Assembly (NCBI RefSeq): GCF_035046485.1
Contig: NC_085136.1
Coordinates: forward strand, 222,708,853-222,772,852
Length of the DNA: 64,000 bases
Reading direction: 5' to 3'
Origin: Aedes albopictus
Taxonomy: Eukaryota; Arthropoda; Insecta; Diptera; Culicidae
Numbering within the stretch: the first letter of the stretch is position 1; the number at the start of each line of letters is the position of its first letter. Of this stretch, positions 1-11,888 are shown piece after piece. The position numbers were made by a program, and so were the translations under genes. The notes under the pieces were generated by a model. It worked only from the letters and a program-made list of their open reading frames with translations. It was not told where the DNA came from and did no database searches.

Positions 1-839
1 AAATTCTGTTGGGAATCTAAACTGATGACAGAAACTAAACTCGTGTTTTTTGCATTTGGTTCAGCAGAAAATTTATCCAACATATTAAGTATGGTCCCGC
101 ATACCGCAAATGTTGAAAGCATACCTATTGAGCAAGATCTTGATGGGAGGTCCATCAGAAGTATATTTGAGATTTTTTTCTGTCTTTATTATAGAACCTG
201 GAAGTAGTTTGTCTCTCGCTTTTCGAGATGGTTTTTTAAACACTTTCTGTAACATGAGATTACCAAGATCTTCAATTGATGTTGTAGAAATTCACACTAT
301 TTATTTGTTTTCGAAATTTATTATACATTCCGCGGAATTCCGTTTAATTTCGTCAAAATCTATTTTTAGGAGACGAAATTTTTAGAATTTGGCGAAACGA
401 AAAGAAATTCAAAATCATAAATTTCGCCTAGGTGAATTCCGTGGAATTCCGCGGAATTTCGTTTCGAGGTGTATTTGGCGAAATCTTTCGGTATACCGCA
501 TACCCTTCTCCGAGGCATCTATCGAAAATTGGATTTTTAAGTGAACACTCAGTACACTTCGCTGTACGAGAAAGGCTAGACAATATTTTCGAGCTTATTT
601 GCTTGAGAAAACTAAGATATTTAACAAAACCGATAGATTGAAAGATGTTTTATTGATAGAAAATTCAATAAACTTTCAAATGAGGGTTAAAAAGCTGCGA
701 TAAGTTTGACCATTTTCAAGTTATAGCCAGTTTCAGGCAAGCATAGTCAAAAACATGTAAAGTTCAATTACTACGTCATGATGGATATTTGACCATATGC
801 GAACACATTTTTTTAACCATTTATGATCCTCCATCACTC
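1..839. repeat. AT-rich repetitive flank, no gene
   Basis: No coding potential was recognised. Between about 325 and 470 the motif GGAATTCCG and a Ccgcggaattc word recur in both orientations, forming an imperfect inverted repeat. At 540-581 the sequence ends in the word gtacgagaaaggc preceded by agtacacttcg. The same terminal word closes the tandem-repeat elements at about 2137 and 47432, so this is probably the 3' terminus of another copy of that family. The family identity is not known to me. Confidence 0.4.
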
Positions 840-1790
840 CTTGAAAAGTTTGCATTCACCCATCAGGACCCGCCGGAACCGGTTCCGGAACACTACCGGT
901 TCTGATATGGTCTGAGACTATTTCCCTGCTTACCGTTCATCAGATTATTATCGAAAATGCCGTGGTTTGATGTGTCGCATGCATGGGTTTGGTTCTCTTT
1001 TATATTTTACACTTTCCGGCGGGACATTCGGAACCGGTTCCTGAACACTACCGGTTCTGATATGGTCTTAGACTATTTTCCTGCTTACCGTTCATCAGGT
1101 TATCGGAACTGCCGCTGTTTGTTGTGTCGCATGCATGGGTTTGGTTCTCTTTTATATTAGGCCACTTCCGGCGGGACATCCGGAACCGGTTCCGAAACAC
1201 CACCGGTTCAGATATGATCTGATACTATTTTCCTGCTAACTGTGCATCAGGTTACCGAAAATGCCACTGTTTGATGTGTCGCATGAATAAGATATGTTCA
1301 ATTTTATATTTGGCCCCTTCCGGCGGGACACCCAGAACCGGTTCCGGAACACTACCAGCTCTGATATGGTATTATACTGTTTTCCTGCTAACCGTTCATC
1401 AGGTTATCGAAAATGCTGCTGTTTAATGTGTCACATGCATGGGTTTAGTTCTCTTTTATATATGGCAACTTCCGGCGAGACATCCGGAACCGGTTCCGGA
1501 ATACTACCGGTTCTGATATAGTCTGAGACTATTTTCCTGCTTACATTTCATCAGATTATCGAAAATGCCGTGGTTTGATGTGTCGCATGCATGGGTTTGG
1601 TTCTCTTTTATATTTGGCCACTTCCGGCGGGACATCCGGAACCGGTTCTGAAACACTACCGGTACAGATATGGTCTGAGACTATTTTCCTGATTACCATT
1701 TATCAGATGATCGAAAATGCCGTGGTTTGATATGTCGCATGCATGGGTTTGTTGCATTTTCATGTCTGGTCCCTCCCAGGGGTACCGATC
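840..1790. repeat. Tandem repeat array, about six units of ~152 bp
   Basis: The palindromic core ccggaaccggttccgg, or a close variant, recurs at about 877, 1028, 1181, 1335, 1487 and 1638, a spacing of 151-154 bp. Each unit also carries a tatcgaaaatgccg word, a tgtcgcatgcatgggttt word and cttccggcgggacatc. Copies differ by point changes, so the array is diverged. The same unit forms a second array at 45.7-47.06 kb, and both arrays are followed by the same 3' module. The array is therefore part of a dispersed repeat element with a variable number of internal units, not a local satellite. No protein is supported; the short open frames across it are translations of the repeat. Confidence 0.85.
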
Positions 1791-2137
1791 CGGAACACCT
1801 AAATGGCCATAACTCCGGAACGGCTGGACCGATCCGAATCATTTTCAATAGGAAACAATGGGACTATATGCCGCGTCGAATGAACCGTCGGTCATGAAAA
1901 TCGGTTGAGGTTTACTGCCAAAAAGTGATGTGAGTTTTTTGTACACACACATACACACATACACACACACGCACACACATATACACATACACACATACAC
2001 ACACACAGACATCACCTCAATTCGTTGAGCTGAGTCGATTGGTATATGTGACTCGACCCTCCGGGCCTTCTATCAAAAAGTCATTTTTGGAGTGAACATA
2101 TAGCCTTTCCAGTACACTTAGTGTACGAGAAAGGCAA
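1791..2137 (+). repeat. 3' module of the tandem-repeat element, with (CA)n
   Basis: A unique segment follows the array, then a (CA)-rich microsatellite at about 1943-2006, then a block containing acatcacctcaattcg and a terminus reading gtacgagaaaggcaaaa. The corresponding block at 47062-47432 matches it almost base for base. This shows a fixed 3' end for the repeat family. Confidence 0.75.
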
Positions 2138-2940
2138 AAAGGTGCTACATATTAAAAACCGTATTTAAGATAAATTAATAAAAAAAATTAATACTGTTTG
2201 AATATTTTTTCAAATCATTTTTTTTGTCGATGAAGGCATATAAACCTACCTTTATGATAGGTACAAATACTAAGTACTTAAAAACAATTTCATGCTTAAA
2301 ACATAATATTTTCTAAAAATTCAATTTTCAGAAAATGTCTCTTATTTTATAAGTTAATATTTTTTTCGTTCTTGTCCGACGAATCAACGATCTCCTGAAG
2401 ACCTTATCCAGCCATGAAAGTACTATTTTGAAAATAAAATTTGATTGAATGTGATTGAAAGCAATTGAAAGAAAATTATATCCTTAAAAAACGGCCTCTG
2501 GCGCTTGGACGATTTCGATATCCATATGTTCAACGTTATATTTCCAAAGGTATGTGCATGAAATCAGTCTATGTTCCTTTGCCATTATCAGATTGATGGC
2601 TCTACTATACTATCCAATAGATACATGCAAGGTTAATCAGTTCGAGGTAGGGGAACGATGACTTTGAAAACTGTCGCATTTTTTTATGGGTCATACTGTA
2701 GAAAATCACGCACAACGCATATTTTAGATCCACCCACTTTCCTTACGATAATCGCAATTTACCTATTCAATTGGATTTCTGCACACACAATTATTGCCAC
2801 CGTACTAAACACGCTATAGACTAACTGTTGCGGTTTACTTTGTTTTACTATGGGGAAAGAACATTAAATTTAGCAAACACTTTGAGGCTTTCATGTAACA
2901 ATATTCACCTTTTTAAACACACCACGGCACGGAAACACTA
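2138..2940. other. Intergenic, nothing recognised
   Basis: AT-rich sequence with no open frame resembling a known protein and no clear terminal repeats. Nothing is supported here. Confidence 0.5.
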
Positions 2941-3192
2941 CACTCAGGAAAATTGCCTCATACTTAATGGCAAATATCCATGTGCCAAACCACATCCAAA
3001 GTATATGCAACCAATACTCGATAACGCAGGCAAATAAGCGCATGAATAGTATGTGCTCTAAATTGTTTGAGTCGCTGCTGTATGGTGCCTCATCAAAAGT
3101 ATGAGTCGCACTAATGGAAAACATTTGTATACCCGAATTGCAAAAATCCATGTCCCGGACACATAGAAGGAATGAAGATTTTTTTCCCAGTG
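2941..3192. mobile_element. 252-bp MITE with TA target duplication
   Basis: The left end reads CACTCAGGAAAA and the reverse complement of the right end reads CACTGGGAAAAA, so there are imperfect terminal inverted repeats of about 12 bp. A TA dinucleotide flanks each end (2939-2940 and 3193-3194). This fits a non-autonomous TA-targeting element, of Tc1/mariner type by inference. It has no coding capacity. Confidence 0.6.
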
Positions 3193-5514
3193 TACTAGAC
3201 CACTCAACTAAGGGGACTCAGGTGGCCAAAAATCGAGAATTGACTTTATTCAATTTGAGATTCAGGTTCGGTAGTTGGAAGTAGACCACTTGGACCAGCA
3301 AACCCTAGAATATTAGTTTATCCCTATACTTATCGAGATATTGGCAGCAGAATGAGACGATTGCCATTTTTTGGTAAAATTAATGAAATGTTCAACTGAG
3401 CATATCTTTGGCTTAAATTTAAAATGTCTAACTTTTAAAGCAGTTTCTTAAAGCTTGCTTATAAACCTTTCGATTGACGTATCAGACGTAGAAATGTTGA
3501 TTGTAAAATTTTTAAATGATGCCACATCAAAAAATTAAAAATTTTCCCACGTTTTATACAAAAAAAAGTTTTGCTGAGTTTCGCTTCGGGACTACTTCTA
3601 TGCCTTTGTTTAGGATCTCTGGGAGGCATTGAAATCAAATTTGGCTGCTACTAGCTGCTATTCTGCAATTCCAATCATGTTGTCGGCGATGATTGAGATA
3701 TTGCTACATAAAATCACCCTATTGGCCATTAAATACCTCTGAAGAAACAATTTGGTCGTCATGGCCACTTTTATCGGTAGATCAATCATAGTGCAGTCCG
3801 AATCTGGTTTTGGATCTCTTAACGAAGCGTGTTTTTACGAATTGGAATCAATTTTGTAAATAGGAACATAAATCCTTAAACGCCTAAAAGTATGCAATGC
3901 CCTTGCAATTTCATGCTGTTTGAAACTGTCGTGTTGAAACAACCTGTTCAACATGTTTTTCATATTTTCCAGGCATAAACCCTACGAAAAGGAGCAAGAC
4001 ATTATAAAATTGATGCGAAAATATTTTTGGCAACCTGTTTGTATGGAGCCGCCCCATAGTGCACTCTCGCCTCTTCCACGTATCGTTACAAAGTGGACGA
4101 GTTGAGCCTGGGAATGTCCTCAGATAGGCTCATGGTGGTTAAAGTCCTCTTTATGAAGAAAGAAGCAAAACTGGGTTCACAAGCAGAAAAACTTGTAGTT
4201 AAAAGACATAGAATGTTGCTAATTGACAAATTGAGGGATGAATCCTAGGTTTCTTGAACAATTTAGGCAAGGAATTCCCCATGCATCAAGATAGGCCGAG
4301 AAATTTCTTTTGAACTGCAAACAGCCCCTACACTATGATGTCATGCTCAGTACGTCATTGGTTCAATGTTACCGGGTTGCGGAGCTTAACTTCAGTTTGA
4401 GTGGAAATCTTTGTGTCCTACTTTTTTTTCAACCCTGCAATACAGTATGTAGGTGGATATTCCATTCCGGGGCTACCCCACGCGAGAAAGGTGAGCTTTA
4501 GCCTCCTAGACGGAAGCGGATGATGCAACCAAAACTGGACCCTAGTTTGTAACAAAAACAACAGCAAAAACAGCAGCGCCAAATGGTACTCGGTAAATAA
4601 AGTGAATAGGGCTTTCTTTGTTTTACTTGCTCTCCATTTATCATTCCTTAAGCAGCAGCGTCAGCGGCGGCACCAGCTAAGGCAATGAATGGCACGACTC
4701 GGCGATGGAAGCCGGGAAAGATTTGCGAAAGGAAGCCTTTCCGAAAATAATAACAACTCAGAGAAGAGTTCTTTTTTTTTGTACTGTACATCAAGTGCCA
4801 CCCCGAGCACAACGGCCTAAGCTCTCCCCATCGACTCTCCGTACGAGTTCAGGCACCCGCGATGACGGGGGTTCATGTAACTACCATGAATTCCAAAAGA
4901 AACATTAAGTGGTTTTCCACCCCAAGCAGTGAATAGAAAGATTATGGGCGTTATTCTTCGCTCCACAAAATCAAAAGTGAAAAATTAAAGCTGATTTTCC
5001 GAAGCGAGGTTGTCACAAAACCTATATAGGCAAAATCCAATCCTTACAATCCCATCAGCCAAGATGATGATAGTCTATTTCTGCTGAAGAATCCAATTTA
5101 TGCTTGATTCAGAATTGGATTCGTTCGGTAACACAATTCTTTGGTTGTGCAAGCAACGTAGGAAAAGACACTTTTGTGATGATTTATGAAGCGGCCACAC
5201 TCCAGAGAAAGTGGAAATCATGACAACGGCAATACGCGCTGTCAGATTCGCGGATTGAGGTTGACGAGTATGAAGGTAATAAGATGAGACAATGACAAAA
5301 TATGCTGACTTTATTGTTTCAAAATGGAAGTATGTACTTGAGGTAACGCCCAAAGTTTTTTTTTTCTTACTCACCTGTTGGAGAAATTAAGCCACTGCGT
5401 CCAATAAGCTGAACTTTTGTGGCATGACGCCCAAAGTAATTTAATTTGATGAAGCAAACAAAAAAATCGCAGCAACAAAATGATGACCAAAAAATCCATG
5501 ATTGCCAACCAATG
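3193..5514. other. Intergenic, nothing recognised
   Basis: More than 2 kb without a recognisable gene. Short open frames (for example 5075-5374 on the minus strand) have low-complexity composition and no family resemblance. No LTR, TIR or tRNA-like sequence was found by eye. Confidence 0.45.
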
Positions 5515-5520
5515 TTTATT
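5515..5520 (-). terminator. Polyadenylation signal of the first NIT2-like gene
   Basis: AATAAA on the minus strand lies 64 bp beyond the stop codon of the gene at 5584-6509, the expected place for a 3' end processing signal. Confidence 0.6.
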
Positions 5521-5583
5521 TGAACAATTTTCAAATGGATAAAGATGATTATAATATCAATTGATTGTATAACTACTGTCTCC

Positions 5584-6509
5584 CTATTGTTTGTTGTTCA
5601 CGCCAACTTGTTTATACAAATCAAATCGTTTCTGATTCATAACCGGCAAATCTTCTCTTGCTTCGCTCAGCAAATCCAGCTTCAAATCGGCTACAACTAT
5701 GTCTTCCTTTTCCAGTCCCGCCGCAATTACCACACCCCATGGATCTACAACCAGCGAGTGACCAAATGCAACCAATCGTGCATCCTCATTCCGCGCCGGG
5801 GAACAAAACGCTACAAACAGCTGATTATCCAACGCACGTGCACGCGCAAGAAGCTCCCAATGCATGGCACCAGTCTTGACATCGCAAAGAGACGGATACA
5901 GCAGAACACCACAGCCCAGCTTCCGATAGCAGGCAGCAAACTCCGGGAACCGCATATCCCAGCAAATCCCCAAGCCGACTTTCACCTTTCGACTCGACTC
6001 GCCGTCGCCAATGACATCAAACGTGACAAAATCCTCACCGGCGGTGAACCAAGCCGATTCACGGACAATCGCCTCTGCGTTCGCATTTGAATCGCCCAAG
6101 TGCATCTGAAATGGTTTTGGATTATACTTGCTGTGGTAACAAGGTTGGACAGCTTATCGAACTAGAATACTTTATGATATTTTGCGATTAGCTCCCCATT
6201 CGGATTCCACACCGGGCATGTGAGGTAGAGATTTCCCGAGTATCGCTCTACAATGGATCCCCCCACCACGTAGACTCTGTAGTCTCGAGCCGCGCGCTGC
6301 AGTGCTTGGCTTGTCTCACCGGCTGGAATTTCCTCAGCGCTTTCTTTCAAGGCATCTTCTTCGTAGGGGCAGTTGAAGCACTCGGGAAGAACGACTACGG
6401 TAACATTCTTGACCAGTGCGGCAATTTTTATTTGATTTATTGTGTTTTGAAGAATCTGCTGTTTGGAGCCGATTACTTTCAACTGAACGAGAGCGAGTCG
6501 AAGTGACAT
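5584..6509 (-). CDS. NIT2/omega-amidase-like nitrilase, paralog 1 (two exons)
   Basis: Carbon-nitrogen hydrolase of the NIT2 branch. Characterised NIT2 enzymes hydrolyse alpha-ketoglutaramate and alpha-ketosuccinamate to 2-oxo acids plus ammonia. Exon 1 is 6509-6171 and exon 2 is 6105-5584. The 65-bp intron (6170-6106) has a GTATTC donor and a TTTCAG acceptor and is phase 0. The joined protein is 286 residues, near the usual 275-285. The triad is complete: Glu43 in LPECFN, Lys113 as the last codon of exon 1, and Cys161 in GLGICWDMRF. The intron therefore falls directly after the catalytic Lys. Odd points: the usual HLFDxxxPG segment after that Lys reads HLGDSNANAE, so the loop bordering the pocket has diverged, and there is a small insertion before the Cys strand. 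The nearest relative in the window is the gene at 49170, which has the same intron and the same Cys-Trp-Asp. The family is certain; the substrate is not. Confidence 0.92.
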
Positions 6510-6557
6510 TGCTGTACTTCAGCAAATTCGTGAACTGGATGACTGTGCTCTGTGTCG

Positions 6558-6563
6558 TTATCA
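6558..6563 (-). promoter_or_regulatory. Candidate GATA site upstream of NIT2-like paralog 1
   Basis: TGATAA on the minus strand lies about 50 bp before the start codon at 6509. Another TGATAA (plus strand, 6615-6620) lies further out. Similar sites sit upstream of the other three paralogs. This is sequence resemblance only. Confidence 0.3.
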
Positions 6564-6794
6564 CTTGGCAGGAAACTGGTTTGAGTTCAATTGTATCAAT
6601 GAGCTTCTAGCTGATGATAACACAATGGAAACATAAATGAGGGGCCCAGAGGCAAAATGTATTAAGTGACACTTTTATCGGTTTTGGGTTGAGCATATGA
6701 CTAGTTCCACACAGAATAACGGAAAAAAGTCAAATGACCGTCTGCGATTTGGATTAAGGTTCTTTATAGTGCCAGAAGACAGACGAAATTCTGA

Positions 6795-7275
6795 AGAAAA
6801 TAAAGACAAAAAAAAATAAAGACAAATCAATCAATCAATAAAATTCAAGATAAAATTGAATCAACCATTTTTTTCTATAACACACTGTTCGTGGCTGTCG
6901 CTCTCCATCCGCGGTCATGCCCAAAGCTTGCCAAGTTACGCCCCACCTGATCCGCCCATCGTGCTCTCTACGCGCCACGCCTTCTTGTGCCAACCGGATC
7001 AGTTGCAAACACCAACTTTGCACGGTGCCTCGCCCACCGTATCCTTCCGGCTTTGGCCACCTTCTGGATGCTGGGTTCTCTGCCACACACCATTCTCCTG
7101 CATACCACCGAAGATCGCCCTTAGCACGCGTCGCTCGAAATCTCCCAATGCTTGCAGGTCCTCATCGAGCATGGTTCATGTCTCGTGTCCGTAGAGGACC
7201 ATGATGGCAGCACTGTGCCCTTGAGCATCACGCATTCATCTAATACGCAATCGACGCAATGGGCCATTAGCAGGG
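6795..7275 (-). mobile_element. RTE-type non-LTR retrotransposon, 3' end fragment
   Basis: Read on the minus strand this matches the C-terminal end of the RTE-like pol present at 43.9-44.2 kb, including the pattern G-T-R-R-R-G around a QLIRLAQEGV-type segment and a following ARRREHDG stretch split over frames. At the element's 3' side (about 6795-6840) are tandem short words (tcaa)n and aaataaagac, typical of short-repeat RTE tails. It is frameshifted and 5'-truncated, so it is a dead fragment. Confidence 0.6.
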
Positions 7276-7477
7276 TTCGTAATTTTCGTTTCAGTGAAAC
7301 GAAATACGCTAGCGGGAGAGTTTATTTTCACTTTTTTGCATGCGGAACTACTTTTCTGAAGAGTAACGACAAATGATCACTGAAAATCATTTCAACCAGC
7401 GGACAATTCTTTTTCGTTCAGCCAAATTTTCACTCAACAAATTCTCTCGAGAGATTTTCAAAGCAAATTAACAAAAT

Positions 7478-7563
7478 TGTGGTCGCCACGGGATTAGAAC
7501 CTGGAACACGACTAAAATCAAACGCGACATGCGCACTCTTACCACACTACCACGCTAACTACA
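7478..7563 (-). repeat. tRNA-derived SINE head (fragment)
   Basis: On the minus strand the segment contains an A-box-like TAGCGTGGTAGTGTGG and a B-box-like GGTTCTAATCC spaced as in a tRNA gene. No cloverleaf with a normal anticodon arm is evident. It lies in repetitive sequence running from about 7275, so I call it a SINE head rather than a tRNA gene. Confidence 0.5.
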
Positions 7564-7699
7564 CAGAAGATGGAATAAATTTGCTCCATAAAAGCTACCA
7601 TCGTTGTCGTCATAGGAGTCAAGAGAAGACAACATAATCGAACAATCGAAGCAATCAAAAATCTCGGAGCTCTGGGAGTGAGTGAAAATGTTTTTTGCA

Positions 7700-8160
7700 A
7701 TTTCTCATCGTAATAGGCTATTTTACCTCACACATATCTGCCAGGAAAAGGCCTACTTTCCCACACTAATTTAACAGTGCGGTAATGGTTCATTACAGCA
7801 CTGATTTGCGTTGCGTGATGAACCATTACAGCACTGTTTTCAGTTTCGATCTACTTCTTGATGCATTCTGGACTCAAGTTTGAAAAATTGTGACAACTGC
7901 ACAGTATAACTTACTATGATCAGACTTGCATAAACATGGCTATGAACATAAGTGTGCAGTTTGATGAAAAAGTTTTGTTAAAAACTATCATCAAGTGGTA
8001 ATTTATGAAATTGCAAAAAACGTTGTACGCAACTCGATGCAGAACTCGATTTTTACAGCACTCGTCATAATTATCCAACTCGGCAAGCCTCGTTGGATAA
8101 ATGTACGACTCGTGCTGTAAAAATCTTCATTCTGCACCTTGTTGCGTAAACTACTATTTC
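7700..8160. repeat. ~450-bp interspersed repeat, copy 1 (palindromic core)
   Basis: This block reappears at 21035-21494 with scattered substitutions. Both copies start near ttttttgcaatttctc and end at ttgcgtaaactacta. Near the start is a palindrome built from taatggttcattacagcactg and its reverse complement around atttgcgttgcg. No open frame is convincing. The class is unknown to me. Confidence 0.65.
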
Positions 8161-8280
8161 CATACACCTCTTCGTAAGAAAGTTTTCGCAAATTAAATTT
8201 TCGCTGAAAACTGGCGTGAGGGAGAATTCCATTTTCGTGAGAATGAGTGAGCATTCCGAACGCTGGCCATTAGTGTCACA

Positions 8281-8700
8281 CTATGGTGGCATGGATGAAG
8301 TGAGAAAGGAGATGAATAAAGAACACCTGTAAAGACGTGTTTTACTGCTTTCTCTGCTATTTTCCATCCAATGGACCACCGGTCTTATTAGCGCTTTGTA
8401 CATTGTGCACTTGGTGCGTGGGCATGTGCTAGCGTGAGTGCATCTTTGTAGACCGCAGCTTCTTCTGGAGTCCGAAGTATTTAGGCTCGACTTCCTTCGT
8501 ATTTCACGGCTAGCATTGTTGTCAGTCGTCAATAAGGATCCGGTAGACAATTTCTTGCATCACTTCGAATGTATCCCCGTCTATCATCACATTACTACCT
8601 AAACTAACCCAGTTGTGTTCGATTCCGCCTATCAGCTTGTACTTGGTTTTGGACGCATTCACTCCGACTGTAGCGTTCTCTCGGTGGTGGTTGAAACAAT
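8281..8700 (-). mobile_element. RTE-type retrotransposon fragment (reverse transcriptase region)
   Basis: Minus-strand translations in several frames give NASKTKYKLIGGIEH, IDGDTFEV and TKCTMYKALIRPVV. These align with the RT thumb region of the RTE-like element at 43.3-44.2 kb. The frames are interrupted and both ends are truncated, so this is a relic. Confidence 0.65.
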
Positions 8701-9070
8701 AATAATTTATTAGATACAGGCAAATGTCAATGATACAAATCATGGCTACTACGATCCTACAATCTTTCCCTTCTTTTATACTTTTATCAAATACTAGCTG
8801 TCCCGGCAAACTTTGTCTTGTCAGTTTGACAACCGTGGAGGTCATTGTTGAACCGCCTTCTAGATTGGTTTCATTTCAATCGTGTTGGTTTTCTTCCCAG
8901 CTCATAAAAAATCTGTACTTTATCGATTTTTTTTTACTTTTATAGTTATTTTTCGTAACTTTTTGTACATATAAACACAGCCACCATGAATACGAATCGA
9001 ACCGTGCAAAAGCCATGCCGATCGGTTCATCCGTTCGTGAGTTTTGTTGCCTCAAAAGAACTTCAAACTC

Positions 9071-9073
<3 letters not shown>

Positions 9074-9121
<48 letters not shown>
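9074..9121. repeat. (TA)n microsatellite, left part
   Basis: About 24 TA units directly abut the gypsy element. A longer TA tract abuts its other end, so one microsatellite was split by the insertion. Confidence 0.9.
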
Positions 9122-9125
<4 letters not shown>

Positions 9126-9397
9126 GCGAACGGGGTATAGAAAACACTGTGCGTTGTTCGAGTCAGATAAAAACTATATCTCAGAGAGCTACATATGGTG
9201 TTTATATACAATTAGAGGGCATTGCCTTTACTGGTCAAAAATAGATTTCAAAAGGTCTATACAAATTATTGAATTCAATGGTAGCCAGATGGGCTGCTAT
9301 TATAAAAAGTTTGTTTAGCAGAATTTGCCGCGATCGGGCGAGACGATTCGTCATCGATTGGAGATGTCGCATTGATGATGACGATGATGATGCTACA
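9122..9397 (-). repeat. 3' LTR of the gypsy element
   Basis: 274-276 bp, with the same length and apparently the same sequence as 13488-13763. Its inner side abuts the polypurine tract. Confidence 0.9.
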
Positions 9398-9411
9398 GTA
9401 CTCCCCTCCTA
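9398..9411 (-). other. Polypurine tract of the gypsy element
   Basis: On the minus strand the bases just before the 3' LTR read AGGAGGGGAGTAC, a purine run in the position used to prime plus-strand synthesis. Confidence 0.7.
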
Positions 9412-9425
9412 GACTAGGTGCGGTC

Positions 9426-11888
9426 CTAGCGGTAGCGGTCTGGGATGACAACTCGTCGGCCAGAACGAGTGACCCTAGTCGGAGAAGTCGTAGCGGTGGT
9501 AGTAGCTTGGGGATCCGTGCTACTCGGTTGTTCCTCCGTGGTGTAGGCTGGCTTCAATCGGTCGATCGAAACGTTCACCAATCGTCCTTTGATGTCGACC
9601 TTAAAATGCTTGCTATTCCGGTTGACGACTTGATAGGGACCATCGTAGGGAAGCGATAGTGATGGTCGGATGGAATCATTGCGGACGAAGACTTGTTTAC
9701 ACGTGCTTAGATCCTGATGCACGAATATTTTTCTGTTGCTATGCCAGGCGGTGTCGGTTGGTCGTAGTTGTCGCATGGCCTGACGTAGATTCACGACGAA
9801 ATCGTTTTCGCTTGAGGTGTTGGAGTTCTCGGCGAAAAATTCAGACGGAATGCGGAGGGTCGATCCGAAAACCATCTCTGCTGGCGATGCTCCGATGTCC
9901 TCCTTGTACGTGGTGCGTAGTCCCAGTAAGATCATCGGCAGTTGTTCAGTCCAGCGGTCGGTGTCGTGACACAGAATGGATGCCTTCAACGTTCGGTGCC
10001 ACCGCTCAATCATACCGTTCGACTGGGGGTGGTATGCTGTCGTTCGAAGGTGGCTGATCCCAAGCAAGCGAACCAACTCGGAGAAGAGCGACGACTCAAA
10101 TTGACGTCCTTGATCGGTCGTGATGTAGGTCGGCACACCAAAGCGCGCAATCCATCCGACAACAAGAGCTTCGGCGATGGTTTGCGCTGTCATGTCAGGG
10201 ACGGGAATTGCCTCCGGCCACCGGGAGAAACGATCGATGATGGTGAGGCAGTAGCGGTTCCCCTTGCTTGGAGGAAATGGTCCAACTATGTCGACGTTTA
10301 TGTGCGAGAATCGATCATCTGGTGGAGCATATCGGGTAACGGGCGACTGGGTATGGCGAGTCACCTTGGATCGTTGACACTGCAAGCAGTTCCTAGCGAA
10401 AGCGATGCTGTCTTTCCTAATGCCCGGCCAAACGAATCGTTGCGTCATCAACTTGGCCGTCGCACGTGTACCAGGATGGGCGAGAGAGTGGGTTGCTTGC
10501 AGGGCAGTATTACGGAACTTTCCCGTGACGAATGGTCGAATGCGATCGTCAGTGCAATCACAAAACAGTTGTTTTGAATTGCCTGGAACGGTAAAAAGTT
10601 TTAGATTTAAACTTGTTTTCGATTTACCTTGGAGAATATTCTGCAGCTCTTCGTTGGTTTGCTGATCGTCGGCGAGGGCGTCGAAGTCTATCGCCGGCCT
10701 GGCTCGGATGGTTGCAATGCGCGAAAGAAGATCGGCGACGATGTTCTCCTTTCCGACGATGTGCCGAATGTCCGTTGTGATCTGCCCGATATAATCCAAC
10801 TGGCGAGCTTGACGGTTGGTTGCTTTATCAGGCTTCTGGCGGAATGCGAAGGTGATCGGCTTATGGTCGGTGTAGATATGACAGCTTCTTCCTTCCAACA
10901 TAAACTTGAAATGCCGCACTGCCAAGTAGATTGCGGTCAATTCTCGATCGTAGGTGCTATAACGGAGCTGGGCGGAATCGAATTTCTTCGAAAAAAATCC
11001 CAGCGGTTGAAGTTCTCCGTCGACTATCTGATGAAGCACCGCACCCGCTGCAATGTCGGAGGCGTCGACCCAAAGGGACAATTCAGCGGTCTTGGAAGGA
11101 TGTGCCAGAAGCGTGGCTTGAGCTAGCTGTTGCTTGCAAGTTTCGAAAGCCGTGGTGGTTTCGTCGGTCCATATAAGCGGCGAGCGATCGTTCCGTTTGT
11201 TGCCAGGGGTCATCGCCAACAATGGTATTTGGGCCCCGATAGCGCTTGGGATGAACCGGCGATAGAAGTTAATCATTGCCAAAAAACTTTTTAGCTCCTT
11301 AACCGTAGATGGTTTCTTGAAGCTTTGTACCGCCTCCACTCGTTCTGGCAATGGGCTGATTCCTTGGGGTGTAACCATGTGTCCCAGAAAGGCAAGTTCA
11401 TCTCGACCAAATTCACATTTGGCAACGTTGATTGCCAGATTGTGCTGCTTGAGCCTCTCAAACAGCTGGCGCAAGTGGACACGATGTTCCTCTGGTGAGG
11501 ATGAGGCGATGAACAGGTCGTCGATGTAGGGGTACACAAAATCCAAACCTCGGACGACTTCGTGGATCAGACGCTGGAAAGTTTGTGCCGCATTCCGAAG
11601 TCCAAACGTCATAAACGAGAACTCGAATAGTCCAAACGGAGTCGTGATGGCTGTCTTCGGTACGTCGTCGGGATGGATCGGGACTTGGTGGAAGGCTTTC
11701 TGCAAATCAACCTTCGAGAAAATGGTTTTGCCTTGCAGCATAGCCGTGAAGTCCTGGAGATACGGCAGGGGATATCGGTCGGGTACTGTCTGGGCATTCA
11801 AGGCGCGATAATCTCCACACGGTCGCCACGATCCGTCCGCCTTTTTTACCATGTGGAGAGGGGCTAGTTGCTGCTGGATGGTCTGCAA
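9426..11888 (-). CDS. Gypsy pol: reverse transcriptase, RNase H, integrase
   Basis: This is an 820-residue open frame. The RT has YIDD at about residues 121-124. RNase H starts near [16 protein letters not shown]. The integrase HHCC region runs from [10 protein letters not shown] to CLQCQRSK at about residues 470-510. The DDE core shows [23 protein letters not shown] and [15 protein letters not shown]. The N-terminal end of RT is missing from this frame: the first residues overlap the end of the protease frame (11864-12499), which is in another frame. A small deletion at about 11864-11888 explains the shift. The catalytic domains are otherwise intact, so reverse transcription and integration activity would need only the upstream lesion to be bypassed. 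Retroelement protein, not a host gene. Confidence 0.92.
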   Translation of the reverse strand: MQTIQQQLAPLHMVKKADGSWRPCGDYRALNAQTVPDRYPLPYLQDFTAMLQGKTIFSKVDLQKAFHQVPIHPDDVPKTAITTPFGLFEFSFMTFGLRNAAQTFQRLIHEVVRGLDFVYPYIDDLFIASSSPEEHRVHLRQLFERLKQHNLAINVAKCEFGRDELAFLGHMVTPQGISPLPERVEAVQSFKKPSTVKELKSFLAMINFYRRFIPSAIGAQIPLLAMTPGNKRNDRSPLIWTDETTTAFETCKQQLAQATLLAHPSKTAELSLWVDASDIAAGAVLHQIVDGELQPLGFFSKKFDSAQLRYSTYDRELTAIYLAVRHFKFMLEGRSCHIYTDHKPITFAFRQKPDKATNRQARQLDYIGQITTDIRHIVGKENIVADLLSRIATIRARPAIDFDALADDQQTNEELQNILQGKSKTSLNLKLFTVPGNSKQLFCDCTDDRIRPFVTGKFRNTALQATHSLAHPGTRATAKLMTQRFVWPGIRKDSIAFARNCLQCQRSKVTRHTQSPVTRYAPPDDRFSHINVDIVGPFPPSKGNRYCLTIIDRFSRWPEAIPVPDMTAQTIAEALVVGWIARFGVPTYITTDQGRQFESSLFSELVRLLGISHLRTTAYHPQSNGMIERWHRTLKASILCHDTDRWTEQLPMILLGLRTTYKEDIGASPAEMVFGSTLRIPSEFFAENSNTSSENDFVVNLRQAMRQLRPTDTAWHSNRKIFVHQDLSTCKQVFVRNDSIRPSLSLPYDGPYQVVNRNSKHFKVDIKGRLVNVSIDRLKPAYTTEEQPSSTDPQATTTATTSPTRVTRSGRRVVIPDRYR

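Noticed and set aside
840..1790. CRISPR-like regular repeats
   Set aside because: The units are contiguous ~152-bp tandem copies without unique spacers, in an animal genome.
5545..6090. 181-codon plus-strand open frame
   Set aside because: It lies antisense to exon 2 of the first NIT2-like gene, whose protein is clearly conserved.
9659..11126. Several 130-211 codon plus-strand open frames
   Set aside because: They are antisense shadows of the gypsy pol frame.
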